Shown: piece by piece, positions 45,781-56,196 of the stretch | Layout: each line of letters starts with the position of its first letter | How positions within the stretch are numbered: position 1 is the stretch's first letter | Assembly: GCA_902363455.1 (NCBI GenBank) | Contig: CABJAC010000003.1 | Location: 1-64,000 of the forward strand | DNA length: 64,000 nt | Direction of reading: 5' to 3' | Source: Caryophanales bacterium | GTDB taxonomy: Bacteria > Bacillota > Bacilli > Exiguobacteriales > Exiguobacteriaceae | Notes under the pieces: model-generated | Seen by the model: the letters and a program-made list of their open reading frames with translations, nothing else | Told to the model about the DNA's origin: nothing | Databases searched by the model: none | Made by a program: the position numbers and the translations under genes

Positions 45781-47073
45781 TCAATATAAAGACAACTGAT
45801 TCGGATCAATCGATTCAAGTGACTGTTTGACCGTCTGCAGGAATTGCCCCGCAACGAGTCCGTCAAGCACCCGGTGATCAATTGACATACAGAGATTGAC
45901 CATGTCGCGTGCTGCGAACATCCCATTAACCCAGACCGGACGTTTGACGATCGATTCGACTGACAAAATCGCCGCTTGTGGGAAGTTCAAAATCGGTGCT
46001 GACTGAATCGATCCGAATGAACCGGTATTGTTGACCGTAAACGTTCCACCCTGCATCTCGCTTGACGACAAGCGTCCGGCTTGCGCCCGTTTGCCAAAGT
46101 CATCGATTGCCCGGGCCAGTCCTTTAATGCTGAGCTCGTCGGCATTTTTAACGACCGGTACGAATAACGCTTCTTGCGTCGCGACAGCCAGTGACAAGTT
46201 GATCGCTTTTTTCTGGATGATCTTGTCGCCTGCCCAAGTTGAATTCATGATTGGATGTTTTTTTAGACCTTCGACCGTCGCTTTCATGAAGAACGGCAAG
46301 AATGTTAATTTGACACCTTCTTGTTTAAAGAAGGCATCTTTATGGCGGTTCCGGGCTTCGACCAGATTTGTCACGTCGACTTCAATCATCAACCAGGCAT
46401 GCGGTGCTTCCTGTTTCGAGCGAACCATGTTCGTTGCAATGGCCTGACGGACACCAGCCGTCGGAATTTCGATATCTCCGGCTTCTGTCGTGCTCGTCAT
46501 CGGTTTAGCTGTTTGAGGTCGCGCGACTTGCGTCTGTTCTTGTCGTTCCGGTTGAACTTCCGTTTTTGCTGCCGGAACCGATTGAATCGTCGGCGCTTCG
46601 ACGGTATCCGGCTGACGCGTTTGTCCCGTTTCAATCACTTTCAAGATATCTTTTCGGGTAATCCGTCCACCGGCTCCTGTCCCCGTCACTTGTTCGAGAT
46701 CAATCGCATGTTCAGCTGATAACTTCAAAACAGCAGGTGAATAGCGTTTTTTCATCGATTGGTCACTTGAGACCGGTGTTTCTGCAACCGCCGGAATGGC
46801 TTCTTCCGTCGCCGCGACTTCCGTTGAACCGCCGCTGACCTGCAAGGTGACGATCGCTTCCCCGACTTGCAGTGTGTCACCTTCTTCTGCGAGAAGTTGA
46901 TCGATGACACCGTCAAACGACGACGGAACTTCCGCCGTGACTTTATCAGTAATGACTTCTGCAATCGGATCATATTTTTTGACCGTATCGCCTGGTTTGA
47001 CGAGCCAGAGGGAAATCGTCCCTTCCGTTACACTCTCACCAAGTTGTGGCATCGTTAATGTTTCGGTTTTCAT
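45781..47073 (-). CDS. bkdB: Branched-chain 2-oxoacid dehydrogenase E2 (dihydrolipoyl acyltransferase)
   Basis: Moves acyl groups from E1 to CoA. Lipoyl domain 1-77 with lipoyl-lysine Lys44 (ITDKVTAE). An Ala/Pro/Gln/Glu linker, then E1/E3 binding domain (~125-160: RYSPAVLKLSAEHAIDLEQVTGTGAGGRITRKDIL). Catalytic domain ~200-430 with HRVLDG at the end (SIDHRVLDGLVAGQF). ATG 47073 with AAGGGGGAAACG; the in-frame extension upstream belongs to the E1-beta 3' part. Last gene of the bkd operon. Confidence 0.96.
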   Translation of the reverse strand: MKTETLTMPQLGESVTEGTISLWLVKPGDTVKKYDPIAEVITDKVTAEVPSSFDGVIDQLLAEEGDTLQVGEAIVTLQVSGGSTEVAATEEAIPAVAETPVSSDQSMKKRYSPAVLKLSAEHAIDLEQVTGTGAGGRITRKDILKVIETGQTRQPDTVEAPTIQSVPAAKTEVQPERQEQTQVARPQTAKPMTSTTEAGDIEIPTAGVRQAIATNMVRSKQEAPHAWLMIEVDVTNLVEARNRHKDAFFKQEGVKLTFLPFFMKATVEGLKKHPIMNSTWAGDKIIQKKAINLSLAVATQEALFVPVVKNADELSIKGLARAIDDFGKRAQAGRLSSSEMQGGTFTVNNTGSFGSIQSAPILNFPQAAILSVESIVKRPVWVNGMFAARDMVNLCMSIDHRVLDGLVAGQFLQTVKQSLESIDPNQLSLY

Positions 47074-47086
47074 TGACGTTTCCCCC

Positions 47087-48070
47087 TTAGTACGCGTGTA
47101 GCGTCCGGATTTTATCTTCAATTTTTTCACTCGAGACGTTAAAGAATTTCTCCATCGTCGGTGCGTATGGCATCGCCGGTACATCCGGACCACACAATCG
47201 TTCGATTGGCGCGTCGAGATCAAACAACGCTTCTTCCGCAATGATCGCTGACACTTCACTCATGACACTGCCTTCTTTATTGTCCTCTGTCACGAGTAAG
47301 ACTTTCCCCGTTTTCCGGGCTGCTGCGACGACCGCTTCCCGGTCAATCGGATAAACGGTCCGTAAATCCAAGATATGGACATCAATGCCGTCTTTCTCAA
47401 GGCGTGCCGCGGCATCAAGGGCGAACTGGACGCAAAGACCGTACGTGATGACTGTCAAATCTTCACCTTCCCGCTTCACATCGGCTTTGCCGATTTCGAC
47501 GATGTAATCCTCTTCCGGAACTTCGCCTTTCAAGAGACGGTATCCGCGTTTATGTTCAAAGAACAAGACCGGATCATTCGAACGGATGGCTGCCTTCAGC
47601 AATCCTTTTGCATCGTATGGATTAGACGGAATGACAATTTTTAAGCCCGGTGTCGAATTGAACATCGCTTCAACAGATTGCGAGTGGTAGAGTGCACCGT
47701 GAATTCCGCCGCCGAATGGTGCCCGGATAACAATCGGACATGACCAGTCATTGTTCGAACGGTAACGGATTTTTGCCGCTTCACTGACGATTTGGTTGAC
47801 AGCCGGCATGATGAAATCAGCGAACTGCATTTCAGCAATCGGTCGCATCCCGTACATCGCAGCACCAATTCCGACACCAGCGATTGCACTCTCAGCGAGC
47901 GGTGCGTCGATGACGCGTGCTTCACCGAACTGTTCGAGTAAGCCTTGTGTCGCCCGGAAAACACCGCCGCGGACGCCAACGTCTTCTCCGAGAACGAAAA
48001 CCGATTCATCGCGTTCCATCTCTTCCTTGATTGCGCTGTTGATTGCTTCGATTAAACTTAACGTCGTCAT
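47087..48070 (-). CDS. bkdAB: Branched-chain 2-oxoacid dehydrogenase E1 beta subunit
   Basis: Half of the TPP-dependent decarboxylase. 327 aa. N-terminal transketolase pyrimidine part (SLIEAINSAIKEEMERDESVFVLGEDVG), IADAPLAE-like RVIDAPLAESAIAGVGIGAA, and C-terminal transketolase fold with VHILDLRTVYPID. The start ATG overlaps the E1-alpha stop by four bases. Confidence 0.95.
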   Translation of the reverse strand: MTTLSLIEAINSAIKEEMERDESVFVLGEDVGVRGGVFRATQGLLEQFGEARVIDAPLAESAIAGVGIGAAMYGMRPIAEMQFADFIMPAVNQIVSEAAKIRYRSNNDWSCPIVIRAPFGGGIHGALYHSQSVEAMFNSTPGLKIVIPSNPYDAKGLLKAAIRSNDPVLFFEHKRGYRLLKGEVPEEDYIVEIGKADVKREGEDLTVITYGLCVQFALDAAARLEKDGIDVHILDLRTVYPIDREAVVAAARKTGKVLLVTEDNKEGSVMSEVSAIIAEEALFDLDAPIERLCGPDVPAMPYAPTMEKFFNVSSEKIEDKIRTLHAY

Positions 48071-49080
48071 TTCGTTTCCCCCTCATCGTACACGTAACGG
48101 AGTGTGTTTTCAGCTGTATCGTAGGCTGCTGCTTCCGCATAAGCCGTCGCTTCATCGACTTCTTGCTCAAGTTTCGACTCGATGTCTTGTGCCGTTTCTT
48201 CCGTCAAGACACCCATTTGAATCAATTTTTCACGGAACAGTTTGACCCCGTCACGTGTTTTTAGTTCAGCCAATTCTTCCGCTGAACGATACGATTTATC
48301 ATCATCATCCGATGAATGGGGTACAAGCCGTTCGACTTCAACCTCAATCAACGTCGGACCTTCACCACGAAGACCACGTTCACGGGCTTCCTTGACGGCT
48401 TTATAGACAGCAAGCGGATCAATACCGTCAATCGTCACACCCGGCATACCGTAACCGATTGCCCGGTCGGCGACGTGCTTCGCCGATAATTGTTTCGAGA
48501 GCGGCGTCGAAATTGCATATTTGTTGTTTTCACAGAACAGGATGACCGGCAGTTTATGAATGCCGGCAAAATTTGCGCCTTCATGGAAGTCGCCTTGGTT
48601 CGACGAACCTTCCCCAAACGAGACATAGGCTACAAGCGGTTCTTGACGCATCTTCGCAGCTAGGGCAATCCCAACGGCATGCGGGACTTGCGTCGTCACC
48701 GGGCTAGATCCCGTGACGATGTTGAGGGCACGCGAACCGTAATGACCCGGCATTTGACGTCCGCCTGAGTTCGGATCTTCTGCTTTGGCAAAGGCGGACA
48801 ACATGATGTCCCGCGACGTCTGACCAAAATGCAAGACGACACCAAGATCGCGGTAGTACGGCAAGATGTAATCTGTTCCTTTTTCAAGGGCGTACGCCGC
48901 ACCGACTTGTGCCGCTTCCTGTCCTTGACAGGAAACGAGAAACGGAATTTTTCCCGCTCGGTTCAATTTCCACATCCGTTCGTCAATCTTCCGTGCCCGG
49001 ACCATCGTTTCAAACATTTGAATCGCGTCTTGCTCCGTCAAACCCAATTCGACGAGTTCTTTGAATTCTATTTTTTCCAT
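48067..49080 (-). CDS. bkdAA: Branched-chain 2-oxoacid dehydrogenase E1 alpha subunit
   Basis: Binds TPP and Mg: GEGSSNQGDFHEGANFAG with ENNKYAIS (~173-200). The phospho-loop part HSSDDDDKSYRS (~255-266) is typical of BCKDH E1-alpha, and GSRALNIVTGSSPVTTQVPHAVG of the branched-chain type. 337 aa. Acts with bkdAB on 2-oxoacids of Val, Leu and Ile. Confidence 0.95.
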   Translation of the reverse strand: MEKIEFKELVELGLTEQDAIQMFETMVRARKIDERMWKLNRAGKIPFLVSCQGQEAAQVGAAYALEKGTDYILPYYRDLGVVLHFGQTSRDIMLSAFAKAEDPNSGGRQMPGHYGSRALNIVTGSSPVTTQVPHAVGIALAAKMRQEPLVAYVSFGEGSSNQGDFHEGANFAGIHKLPVILFCENNKYAISTPLSKQLSAKHVADRAIGYGMPGVTIDGIDPLAVYKAVKEARERGLRGEGPTLIEVEVERLVPHSSDDDDKSYRSAEELAELKTRDGVKLFREKLIQMGVLTEETAQDIESKLEQEVDEATAYAEAAAYDTAENTLRYVYDEGETK

Positions 49081-49093
49081 CTGTTTTTCCTCC

Positions 49094-50515
49094 TTAGGCG
49101 TGAACCGCTAATCCGTCAACTGCGAGTGCTGCCTCACCGAATGCTTCTGAAAGTGCCGGGTGTGGGTGGACAAGCTGTCCGACTTCCCATGCCGTGGCAT
49201 TCAGGACAAGTGCCAAACCACCTTCACTGATTAATTCAGTCGCTTTTGGTCCAACAATATGGACCCCGACCAAATCGTCCGTTTTCGCATCGGAAACAAG
49301 TTTAATGAATCCTGCTGCTTCGCCTTCAATCCGCGCTTTTCCGAGACCGTTAAACGAGAACATTCCCGTTTTGACATCGAGCCCGGCCGCCTGTGCTTCC
49401 GCTTCTGTCAAACCGACGGAAGCCGCTTCCGGTACACTGTAGATACAACGGGGCACAAACGCATAGTTGAGTGGCGTCGTCGAACCGTTGACAATCGTCT
49501 CGACCGCTTTTGCACCTTCTGCCGACGCGACGTGCGCCAGTTGCAAGCGCCCGATGACATCACCAATCGCAAAGATATGGTTATCCTTCGTCCGGAATTC
49601 ATCATCCACTTGGATGAAGCCGTTCTCAACGACGATGTTCGTGTTTTCAAGTCCGATGCCCTCAACATTCGCCATCCGACCGATCGCGACCAACAACTTA
49701 TCTGCAGCAAGCGTCGTCTTGTCACCATTACGGTCGACATCAATCGTCACACCGGACTCGGTCAGTTGGAAACTGTCGCTTTGTGCCGCTGCGCTCGTCA
49801 TAATCTTGACACCACGCTTTTTGAGCTGACGGGCAACTTCCCGGCTGACAGCTTGATCTTCCGTCGGTAAAATCCGCTCGCTGAATTCGACGACTGTGAC
49901 AGCAACGTCAAAGTCCGTCAACATCGATGCCCATTCAATCCCGATCACACCCCCACCGATGATGACGATCGATTTGGGTAAGGCGTTCATATCGAGTGCC
50001 TCATCTGAACTGAGGACGTACTCCGAGTCAAACGCCAGACCTTTCAAAGGACGTGGGCGTGAACCGGTCGCGACAATCAGCTGGCGCGGTAAAATCAACT
50101 CTCCGTCGCCTTCTTCCGGCTCCACGCTGATCGTTCCCGGCATCGGTGAAAAGATGCTTGGTCCAAGAATCGAACCGCGACCATGAAAGACTTCAATTTT
50201 TCCTTTTTTCATCAGATGATGTATCCCGGATTCGAGACCATCGATGATGTCTTGTTTCCGTTGTTTGACCTGTTCGAACCGTAAAAACGATTCCGGTACG
50301 TCGACGCCATATGTAGCGGCGTGTTTAACTGTCTGATAGACTGCGGCCGACTTTAAAAATGCTTTGGATGGAATACATCCACGATGCAGACAGGTTCCCC
50401 CGAGTTTTCCTTGTTCTACGATTGCTACCGTCTTCCCGGCTTGGGCAGCACGAATTGCTGCGACATACCCACCGGGACCACCACCTAGGACAACGACGTC
50501 GAATTCTCTAGCCAT
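49094..50515 (-). CDS. lpdV: Dihydrolipoyl dehydrogenase (E3) of the Bkd complex
   Basis: FAD disulfide reductase, 473 aa. FAD motif [14 protein letters not shown], redox disulfide Cys42/Cys47 in [12 protein letters not shown], second nucleotide motif [17 protein letters not shown]-terminal catalytic His-Glu [15 protein letters not shown] (-His-Pro-His-Pro-). Starts inside the last codons of buk (31-base overlap). Confidence 0.95.
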   Translation of the reverse strand: MAREFDVVVLGGGPGGYVAAIRAAQAGKTVAIVEQGKLGGTCLHRGCIPSKAFLKSAAVYQTVKHAATYGVDVPESFLRFEQVKQRKQDIIDGLESGIHHLMKKGKIEVFHGRGSILGPSIFSPMPGTISVEPEEGDGELILPRQLIVATGSRPRPLKGLAFDSEYVLSSDEALDMNALPKSIVIIGGGVIGIEWASMLTDFDVAVTVVEFSERILPTEDQAVSREVARQLKKRGVKIMTSAAAQSDSFQLTESGVTIDVDRNGDKTTLAADKLLVAIGRMANVEGIGLENTNIVVENGFIQVDDEFRTKDNHIFAIGDVIGRLQLAHVASAEGAKAVETIVNGSTTPLNYAFVPRCIYSVPEAASVGLTEAEAQAAGLDVKTGMFSFNGLGKARIEGEAAGFIKLVSDAKTDDLVGVHIVGPKATELISEGGLALVLNATAWEVGQLVHPHPALSEAFGEAALAVDGLAVHA

Positions 50516-51588
50516 GTTAGTTCGCCTCCATATTCCTTCACTTGTTCCTCTTGACGCAGGACACGTAACACGCCTTCTGCGAGCGCACGTAACTCATCTT
50601 CCCCCGGTATCCGGATGACAGATCCGAGATGTGCAATCCGTTCTTCAATCGCTTTTGTTAATCGGTCACTGTATGCGAGTCCACCCGTTAAGATGACAGC
50701 ATCGACTTGACCATATAAAACAGCACTTTGGGCCGCGATTTCTTTTGCAACTCGATACGCCATTGCGTCATATAATAAAGCAGCTTTTTCGTCGCCATCG
50801 TCAATTCGGCGTTCGATTTCAACCGCATCATATGTGCCTAAGTGCGCGACAAGTCCGCCTGATCCAACGACCAGACGCTTCATATCTTCGAGTTTATACT
50901 TGGTACTATAACATAGTTCTACTAGTTGACCAACAGGCAGAGATCCGCTTCGTTCCGGTGAAAAAGCACCTTCTCCATCCAGTCCGTTGTTCACATCGAT
51001 CACACGTCCATTCAGATGGGCGCCAACTGTGATCCCACCGCCCATATGAGCAACAATCAGCCGCAATTGCTCGTACGGCGTCCCAATCTCTTTCGCATAC
51101 CGCTTCGCGACTGCTTTTTGATTCAAGGCATGGAAAATACTTTTTCGTTCGAGTTCAGGTAAGCCTGTAAGGCGGGCAATCGGCTCCAGTTCATCTACGA
51201 CGACTGGGTCGACGATGAATGCCGGAATCGAGAGTGTCTGACCAATCTCATCGGCGAGCAGACCACCGAGATTTGAAGCATGAACGCCAAACGTTCCGTT
51301 CAACAAATCCTCACGCATTTCTTGATTGACCCGATACGTCCCGCTGACGAGTGGACGAAGCAAGCCGCCGCGACCGACGATAGCCGTAAGCGCTTTCAAT
51401 TCAATCTGTTCTTGTGCCAATACATCAAGTACGACTTGGCGTCTGATGTTCAGCTGATCTGAAAGCGGTCCTCCGACCGCTTCAGCTGAATGGCGCAACG
51501 TTTTTGTAAACACTTGCTCTGTTCCATCAAAGATTCCAATTTTCGTTGAGGTTGAACCCGGATTGATGGTTAAAATACGTTCGCTCAT
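50485..51588 (-). CDS. buk: Butyrate kinase
   Basis: Acetokinase-fold kinase, 367 aa, that turns acyl phosphate to acid plus ATP. Starts [16 protein letters not shown], phosphate loop [18 protein letters not shown], and [13 protein letters not shown] near the end. Works with ptb to gain ATP from branched acyl-CoA or to prime branched acids. Upstream of lpdV and overlapping it. Confidence 0.95.
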   Translation of the reverse strand: MSERILTINPGSTSTKIGIFDGTEQVFTKTLRHSAEAVGGPLSDQLNIRRQVVLDVLAQEQIELKALTAIVGRGGLLRPLVSGTYRVNQEMREDLLNGTFGVHASNLGGLLADEIGQTLSIPAFIVDPVVVDELEPIARLTGLPELERKSIFHALNQKAVAKRYAKEIGTPYEQLRLIVAHMGGGITVGAHLNGRVIDVNNGLDGEGAFSPERSGSLPVGQLVELCYSTKYKLEDMKRLVVGSGGLVAHLGTYDAVEIERRIDDGDEKAALLYDAMAYRVAKEIAAQSAVLYGQVDAVILTGGLAYSDRLTKAIEERIAHLGSVIRIPGEDELRALAEGVLRVLRQEEQVKEYGGELTWLENSTSLS

Positions 51589-51605
51589 TAAAATCCTCCT
51601 CTAAT

Positions 51606-52730
51606 TTAACCGCGTGATCCCAAAATGTTTTTATCGCGACGTAAAAACTGGCTGCGGGCACTGCCCATTGTCGCAATCCGTTCTTCCGCCATCTTTTCAG
51701 CTGCCCGGTACGTCGGCAGATGATCACGTTTTGCAATCTCAATGACTTTTGCTACGGCATCATAGACCAGTTCAACTTTTTTCATCGCACGCTCACGGTT
51801 GTATCCGTCGAGTTCGTCCGCAACATTGATGACACCACCTGCGTTGATGACGAAGTCCGGTGTATAAAGAATGCCGCGTTCTTGGAGCATGTCACCATGA
51901 CGGTCTTCTTTCAGTTGGTTGTTTGCAGCACCGGCGATGATTTTGACTTTTAGTTGTGGAATCGTCTCGTCATTTAATGTAGCGCCTAAAGCACACGGTG
52001 CAAAGATATCAGCATCGACGCTGTAGATTTCATCCGGTCCGACAACGAGTGCACCGAATGCTTCTTCCGCACGACGTAACGCATCTTGGTTGATGTCTGT
52101 CACGATTAATTTTGCGCCTTCTTCGTGCAGGTGGCGGCATAAGTTAAAGGCAACATTACCAACACCTTGAATCGCGATCGTTTTTCCACCGAGCGAATCG
52201 GTACCATACACTTCTTTCGCTGCTGCCTTCATCCCGCGGTAAACGCCGTATGCCGTAACAGGTGACGGATTACCACTTGATCCGAATGCCGGACTGACTC
52301 CTGTTACAAAATCCGTTTCCATATGGATATAATCCATATCGGCGACTGTCGTGTTGACGTCTTCCGCTGTGATGTAACGTCCGTTTAACGACTGGACATA
52401 ACGACCGAACGCACGGAATAACGCTTCTGATTTTTGAGTCTTCGCATCACCGATGATGACTGCTTTCCCGCCGCCCAAGTTGAGACCGGCTGCCGCATTT
52501 TTATACGTCATGCCTTTTGCCAATCGCAGGGCATCAATCAGTGCTTCTTCGTCAGACGCATAGTTCCACATACGGAGTCCACCGAGTGCCGGGCCGAGTG
52601 TCGTATCATGAATCGCGATGATGGCTTTTAAACCGGAGACTTTATCGTGACAAAAAACGACTTGTTCGTAATCTTCCATTGTCATCGTTTCAAAAATACT
52701 GAATCGTGCTTCTACATTTGTTTCTACCAT
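51606..52730 (-). CDS. bcd: Leucine dehydrogenase
   Basis: NAD-dependent deamination of Leu, Ile and Val; 374 aa. The catalytic lysine/glycine region is [39 protein letters not shown] (GGG-K motif, residues ~65-105, split over two helices). The NAD Rossmann motif is GVGNVAF (GVGNVA at ~192). Usual family length 364-374. Between ptb and buk. Confidence 0.96.
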   Translation of the reverse strand: MVETNVEARFSIFETMTMEDYEQVVFCHDKVSGLKAIIAIHDTTLGPALGGLRMWNYASDEEALIDALRLAKGMTYKNAAAGLNLGGGKAVIIGDAKTQKSEALFRAFGRYVQSLNGRYITAEDVNTTVADMDYIHMETDFVTGVSPAFGSSGNPSPVTAYGVYRGMKAAAKEVYGTDSLGGKTIAIQGVGNVAFNLCRHLHEEGAKLIVTDINQDALRRAEEAFGALVVGPDEIYSVDADIFAPCALGATLNDETIPQLKVKIIAGAANNQLKEDRHGDMLQERGILYTPDFVINAGGVINVADELDGYNRERAMKKVELVYDAVAKVIEIAKRDHLPTYRAAEKMAEERIATMGSARSQFLRRDKNILGSRG

Positions 52731-52743
52731 TATGAGTTCCCCC

Positions 52744-53664
52744 TTAGATTGTTTGTTTCACACGTTTTGTAGGCTGAGCATTGAGTAAAGCAAATGCCAG
52801 TGAATACAACTTTGCTTCTGCCGTATCGGCTCGGCTCGTTAAGACAACAGGCGCTTTGGCCCCGACCAAAATAGCGGCAACCGAAGCTTGCGCAAAATAC
52901 ATCAATGATTTATAGATTACGTTTCCGACCTCAATTTGTGGCACGACGAGAAGATCCGCTGCCCCCGCAACGTCTCCTGTCAGTCCTTTTTGTTTCGCGG
53001 CTTGTAAATTAACGGCATTATCCAGTGCAAGCGGACCGTCTACAAGGCAATCCTTGATTTGACCGCGCCGGTTCATCTGCGTTAATAAAGCCGCATCAAT
53101 GGTCGCCTGCATCGTCGGATTCACGACTTCAACGGCTGCAAGTACTGCAACTTTCGGCAAAGTATAGCCGATTGCTCGAAGTGCAGTCACCCCGTTCTCA
53201 ATGATATGAACTTTATCCTCGAGCGTCGGAGCGATGTGAATCGCCGCATCCGTCAATCCAATTGCCGTCTCCCGTCCTGGCACTTCAAACAGTGCGACAT
53301 GAGACAACACATTTCCTGACCGTAAACCCATTTCCTTGTTTAAAACGGCTTTCATGAATGTCGCCGTCGGAACAAGGCCCTTCATCAAGACATCCGCATC
53401 TCCTTTACGGACAGCATAAGCGGCTCGCTCTGCTGCTTCTTGCGGTGTCGCGGTATGCGTGATTACAAACTGTGACTCACTTAAGCATCGTTCTTGAATC
53501 ATTTTTTGAATCCGTGTCGCATCCCCGAACAAATGAAAACGTGCTAAATCGTTTTCCATTGCCAACGCCACGGCATCCATCACTTCTGCATCATCTGCCG
53601 ATGCGATTGCAACGACCGCGTCCTCAAGTTGTGCGGCTTGTTGAATCATTTGCTCAAACCTCAA
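52744..53664 (-). CDS. ptb: Phosphate butyryltransferase
   Basis: Swaps CoA for phosphate on butyryl/isobutyryl/isovaleryl-CoA. 306 aa Pta-like fold; [21 protein letters not shown] and DIARITIAP-type [15 protein letters not shown]. First gene of the operon; starts 37 bases after the sigma-54 promoter core. GGGGGTAATCACTTG sits before the ATG. Confidence 0.95.
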   Translation of the reverse strand: MRFEQMIQQAAQLEDAVVAIASADDAEVMDAVALAMENDLARFHLFGDATRIQKMIQERCLSESQFVITHTATPQEAAERAAYAVRKGDADVLMKGLVPTATFMKAVLNKEMGLRSGNVLSHVALFEVPGRETAIGLTDAAIHIAPTLEDKVHIIENGVTALRAIGYTLPKVAVLAAVEVVNPTMQATIDAALLTQMNRRGQIKDCLVDGPLALDNAVNLQAAKQKGLTGDVAGAADLLVVPQIEVGNVIYKSLMYFAQASVAAILVGAKAPVVLTSRADTAEAKLYSLAFALLNAQPTKRVKQTI

Positions 53665-53700
53665 GTGATTACCCCCTTACCTGTCGTTCTCTTTTTTAAT

Positions 53701-53716
53701 AGCAATTTTCATGCCA
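53701..53716 (-). promoter_or_regulatory. Sigma-54 (-24/-12) promoter of the bkd operon
   Basis: Minus strand TGGCATGAAAATTGCT agrees with TGGCAC-N5-TTGCW at all key positions except C to T at -22. It lies directly before ptb and bkdR encodes a sigma-54 activator. Confidence 0.9.
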
Positions 53717-53774
53717 GTTTTAGACTCACGTCGTACCAACATCTTCCCTTTTAATTTTGCATGGAACTGCATTT

Positions 53775-53806
53775 TTTGCAATATTTTGCACGCAATAAAT
53801 TGCAAA
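53775..53806. promoter_or_regulatory. Likely BkdR upstream activator site (imperfect palindrome)
   Basis: TTTGCAAT...ATTGCAAA in 32 bases with repeated TTGC/GCAA inside, about 80 bases upstream of the sigma-54 promoter, where enhancer sites usually lie. It abuts the bkdR stop codon. Confidence 0.55.
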
Positions 53807-55465
53807 TCAACAACGAATATTAAATCGTTCGACTTTATAGTACAGAGCGCGTAAGGAAATTCCGAGCTGTTTGGCAGCTTCCGTCTTGTTTCCGTTCACA
53901 ACATCAAGCGCTTCGCGAATCAACTGTTCTTCCACGTAAGACATCTCGTCTGACAAATGTTTAATTTCTTTTTTGGGGCGTGCCGATCGTTTGATTGGAG
54001 ACGTCGGAACAACCAATTGCAGATGACCTTTTCGCAATACTTGTTCCGTTTTATCCGTAAAGATCAATGCCCGTCCAATGACATTCTCCAGTTCCCGGAC
54101 GTTGCCTTTCCACGTTTGTTTTCGGATCGCGTCCAGCGCATCTTCCGAAATACGTTCCACGGACCTTCCATAACTTTGATTCAGTTTACGGAGCAGATGT
54201 GTTGCTAACGGCGACAGATCGTCCGGACGCTCACGCAAGGCCGGGATGTGAATCGGCAATCGATTAATCCGGTAGTATAAGTCTTCTCTGAATTCACCGG
54301 TAATGATTTTTTGTTCCAGATTTGCATTTGTCGCGGCGATAATGCGGACATCCACCGGGACGGCTTTCGTTCCGCCGACCCGAACAACTTCGTTTTCCTG
54401 CAAAACCCGTAACAATTTAGCCTGCACATCAAGCGGCAATTCACCAATTTCATCTAAAAATAACGATCCGCCGTGCGCCTCTTCAAAATACCCTCTTTTC
54501 CCGCCGCGGCGTGCTCCTGAAAAGGCCCCGTCTTCATATCCGAATAATTCGCTCTCAAGTAAACTTGGAGCAATCGCTGCACAGTTGACGCGGACAAATT
54601 GTTCATATTTCCGGTCACTCGCCGCATGGATTGCATGGGCAAATAATTCTTTTCCCGTCCCCGATTCACCGCGGATTAACACATTGACCGGCATCGTCGC
54701 AGCCAGCTTTGCCTGATCGACGACAAAACGCATCGACTCACTTTCAGCGATAATGTCATCAAATGTATATTTCGCTTCAAGCGTCCGGATTTTTTGTTTC
54801 GCTGCTTTTAATTCTTTAGTTAATGCTTTCATTTCCGAAATATCACGAATGACACCAACTGATCCACGGACTCGTCCGTCGACAACGACGGGAGCCGCAT
54901 TCACAATAATATCCCGTCGGTCTTGACCAATCTTCATCCGGGCATCCCGGACGCTTTCGCCCGTCTCAAGCACACGTAAATGAACCGACTCCTGCATTCC
55001 AATGTCAGCACTTGCAGGTTTACCGATGACGTCATCCTCTGTATATCCAGTCATTCGGGTATAAGCGGGATTAATCAACATCGTTTCACCTGCCTGGTCG
55101 GCGACTGAAATGGCTTCGCTTGTACAATGAATGATAGCTTCGAGCATCCGTTCCTTTTCGGCCAGACGTTCAAGTAAGACACGGACAAATTCTCCCGGTA
55201 AAACCGCTGCTTCCGGAAAATAATGGATCAACTGTTCCAGCACACCGTGTTCTCCGGTGGCGTCAATAATAAAATCAATGGCTGTACCTTGAAAAGCCGT
55301 CCAAGTCTTTTCGACACGGATCTGCCCGCGCTTTGCAAGATGAACGCCAACTGCGTCTTCATCTGGATCAACTACCCCGATAACCGTCAATAAAGGCGAG
55401 CGTTGAAAAGCATGCAACACTTCTGTCCCGCCGCGCCCCGCACCAACAATCAAAAGATGATGCAT
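53807..55465 (-). CDS. bkdR: Sigma-54-dependent activator BkdR with Rossmann-like N-terminus, 552 aa
   Basis: Activates the bkd operon. N-terminal ~1-105 is Rossmann-like: MHHLLIVGAGRGGTEVLHAF (GxGxxG at 8-13), VDPDEDAVG and IDFIIDATGEHGV. PAS domain ~108-215 (SEAISVADQAGETMLINPAYTRMTGYTEDDVIG). AAA+ domain ~235-470: Walker A GESGTGKELFAHAIH (~268), sigma-54 loop GAFSGA (~313, T to S change from GAFTGA), Walker B GSLFLDEIGELPL. C-terminal Fis-type HTH ~525-548 (NKTEAAKQLGISLRALYYKVE). ATG 55465 with GGGGGAATC. B. subtilis BkdR is longer and does not, to my memory, start with this domain. Confidence 0.92.
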   Translation of the reverse strand: MHHLLIVGAGRGGTEVLHAFQRSPLLTVIGVVDPDEDAVGVHLAKRGQIRVEKTWTAFQGTAIDFIIDATGEHGVLEQLIHYFPEAAVLPGEFVRVLLERLAEKERMLEAIIHCTSEAISVADQAGETMLINPAYTRMTGYTEDDVIGKPASADIGMQESVHLRVLETGESVRDARMKIGQDRRDIIVNAAPVVVDGRVRGSVGVIRDISEMKALTKELKAAKQKIRTLEAKYTFDDIIAESESMRFVVDQAKLAATMPVNVLIRGESGTGKELFAHAIHAASDRKYEQFVRVNCAAIAPSLLESELFGYEDGAFSGARRGGKRGYFEEAHGGSLFLDEIGELPLDVQAKLLRVLQENEVVRVGGTKAVPVDVRIIAATNANLEQKIITGEFREDLYYRINRLPIHIPALRERPDDLSPLATHLLRKLNQSYGRSVERISEDALDAIRKQTWKGNVRELENVIGRALIFTDKTEQVLRKGHLQLVVPTSPIKRSARPKKEIKHLSDEMSYVEEQLIREALDVVNGNKTEAAKQLGISLRALYYKVERFNIRC

Positions 55466-55586
55466 TCTGATTCCCCCTTTGAAACTGCTTACATTTCTAT
55501 CCTACCCGTATTAAAACAGGAGGGCAAATCCAATTCGCAGTCTTATTCATTTTCTGATACAATACGCTTGGAAAGGGGTCACAGTC

Positions 55587-55841
55587 ATGCGAATCATCGG
55601 TTTATTATCTTTATTCATTCCAGGTGTCATCGGCGCCATTGGCATCAAGTTGATGCGGGACAGTGTTTTCCTAAAAGCTCAGTTCCCCTTCCGGTATCTA
55701 GGGGATTCTGCCTATGTATATGTACTGCAAGGGTTCACCGGCTTAATCTTAGCCATCGGCGGGATCGGCTTCGTCGCCGGCTATGTCTTTTATCGTGATC
55801 GGAAACGAGGCAAGGTTTCCGAACGGTATCAAAAAAAATAA
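55587..55841 (+). CDS. yqzF: DUF2627 membrane protein (YqzF-like), 84 aa
   Basis: Two hydrophobic helices (MRIIGLLSLFIPGVIGAIGIKLM and GFTGLILAIGGIGFVAGYVFY) and a basic tail (RDRKRGKVSERYQKK). Same family and place as B. subtilis yqzF, next to bkdR. Function unknown. ATG 55587 after AAAGGGG. Convergent with the putative large RNA, sharing its terminator. Confidence 0.88.
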   Translation: MRIIGLLSLFIPGVIGAIGIKLMRDSVFLKAQFPFRYLGDSAYVYVLQGFTGLILAIGGIGFVAGYVFYRDRKRGKVSERYQKK

Positions 55842-55847
55842 GCACAC

Positions 55848-55893
55848 AAAAAGGTCCCCATCTCTTGAACTCATTTCAAGCGCGGGACCTTTT
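55848..55893. terminator. Bidirectional terminator between yqzF and the large RNA
   Basis: AAAAAGGTCCC / GGGACCTTTT around a loop with its own small stem (CTTGAA / TTCAAG). T run on both strands. Confidence 0.9.
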
Positions 55894-56160
55894 ATTCATA
55901 TAAAGTTGGTTTCACTTACGGATGAACTCCTCTCATAGTAGAACTATTCGTGTACTTCAAAACCATAGGTTGTCCTCTTAATGAAGAGGTTGAAAGAAAT
56001 CAGATTTGGCTATCGAGCGATCGATAGAAAGATGAAGCTACTCCATTATCTGACTTTACTTGGACCTAGGTGAAGCATAATGTCATCCGCTTGACGCAGT
56101 CGATCATTCGGTTGCTAACATTCACTGCTAGACAACACTCCTTTTCACGAACTGTACTTA

Positions 56161-56196
56161 TTGCTTGGTCTTGCTTGGTCTTGCTTGGTCTTGCTT
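56161..56196. repeat. Tandem 10-bp repeat inside the large RNA
   Basis: Three perfect copies of TTGCTTGGTC and a partial fourth (TTGCTT) in a row. On the RNA it reads as repeated GACCAAGCAA. Probably a variable loop or linker expanded by slippage. Confidence 0.9.

Noticed and set aside
55587..55841. yqzF-like protein as the OLE-associated protein OapA
   Set aside because: Only 84 aa with two helices, on the opposite strand and of the DUF2627 family; OapA is larger and usually lies downstream on the same strand.
56161..56196. CRISPR array
   Set aside because: Repeats are only 10 bp, directly adjacent with no spacers.
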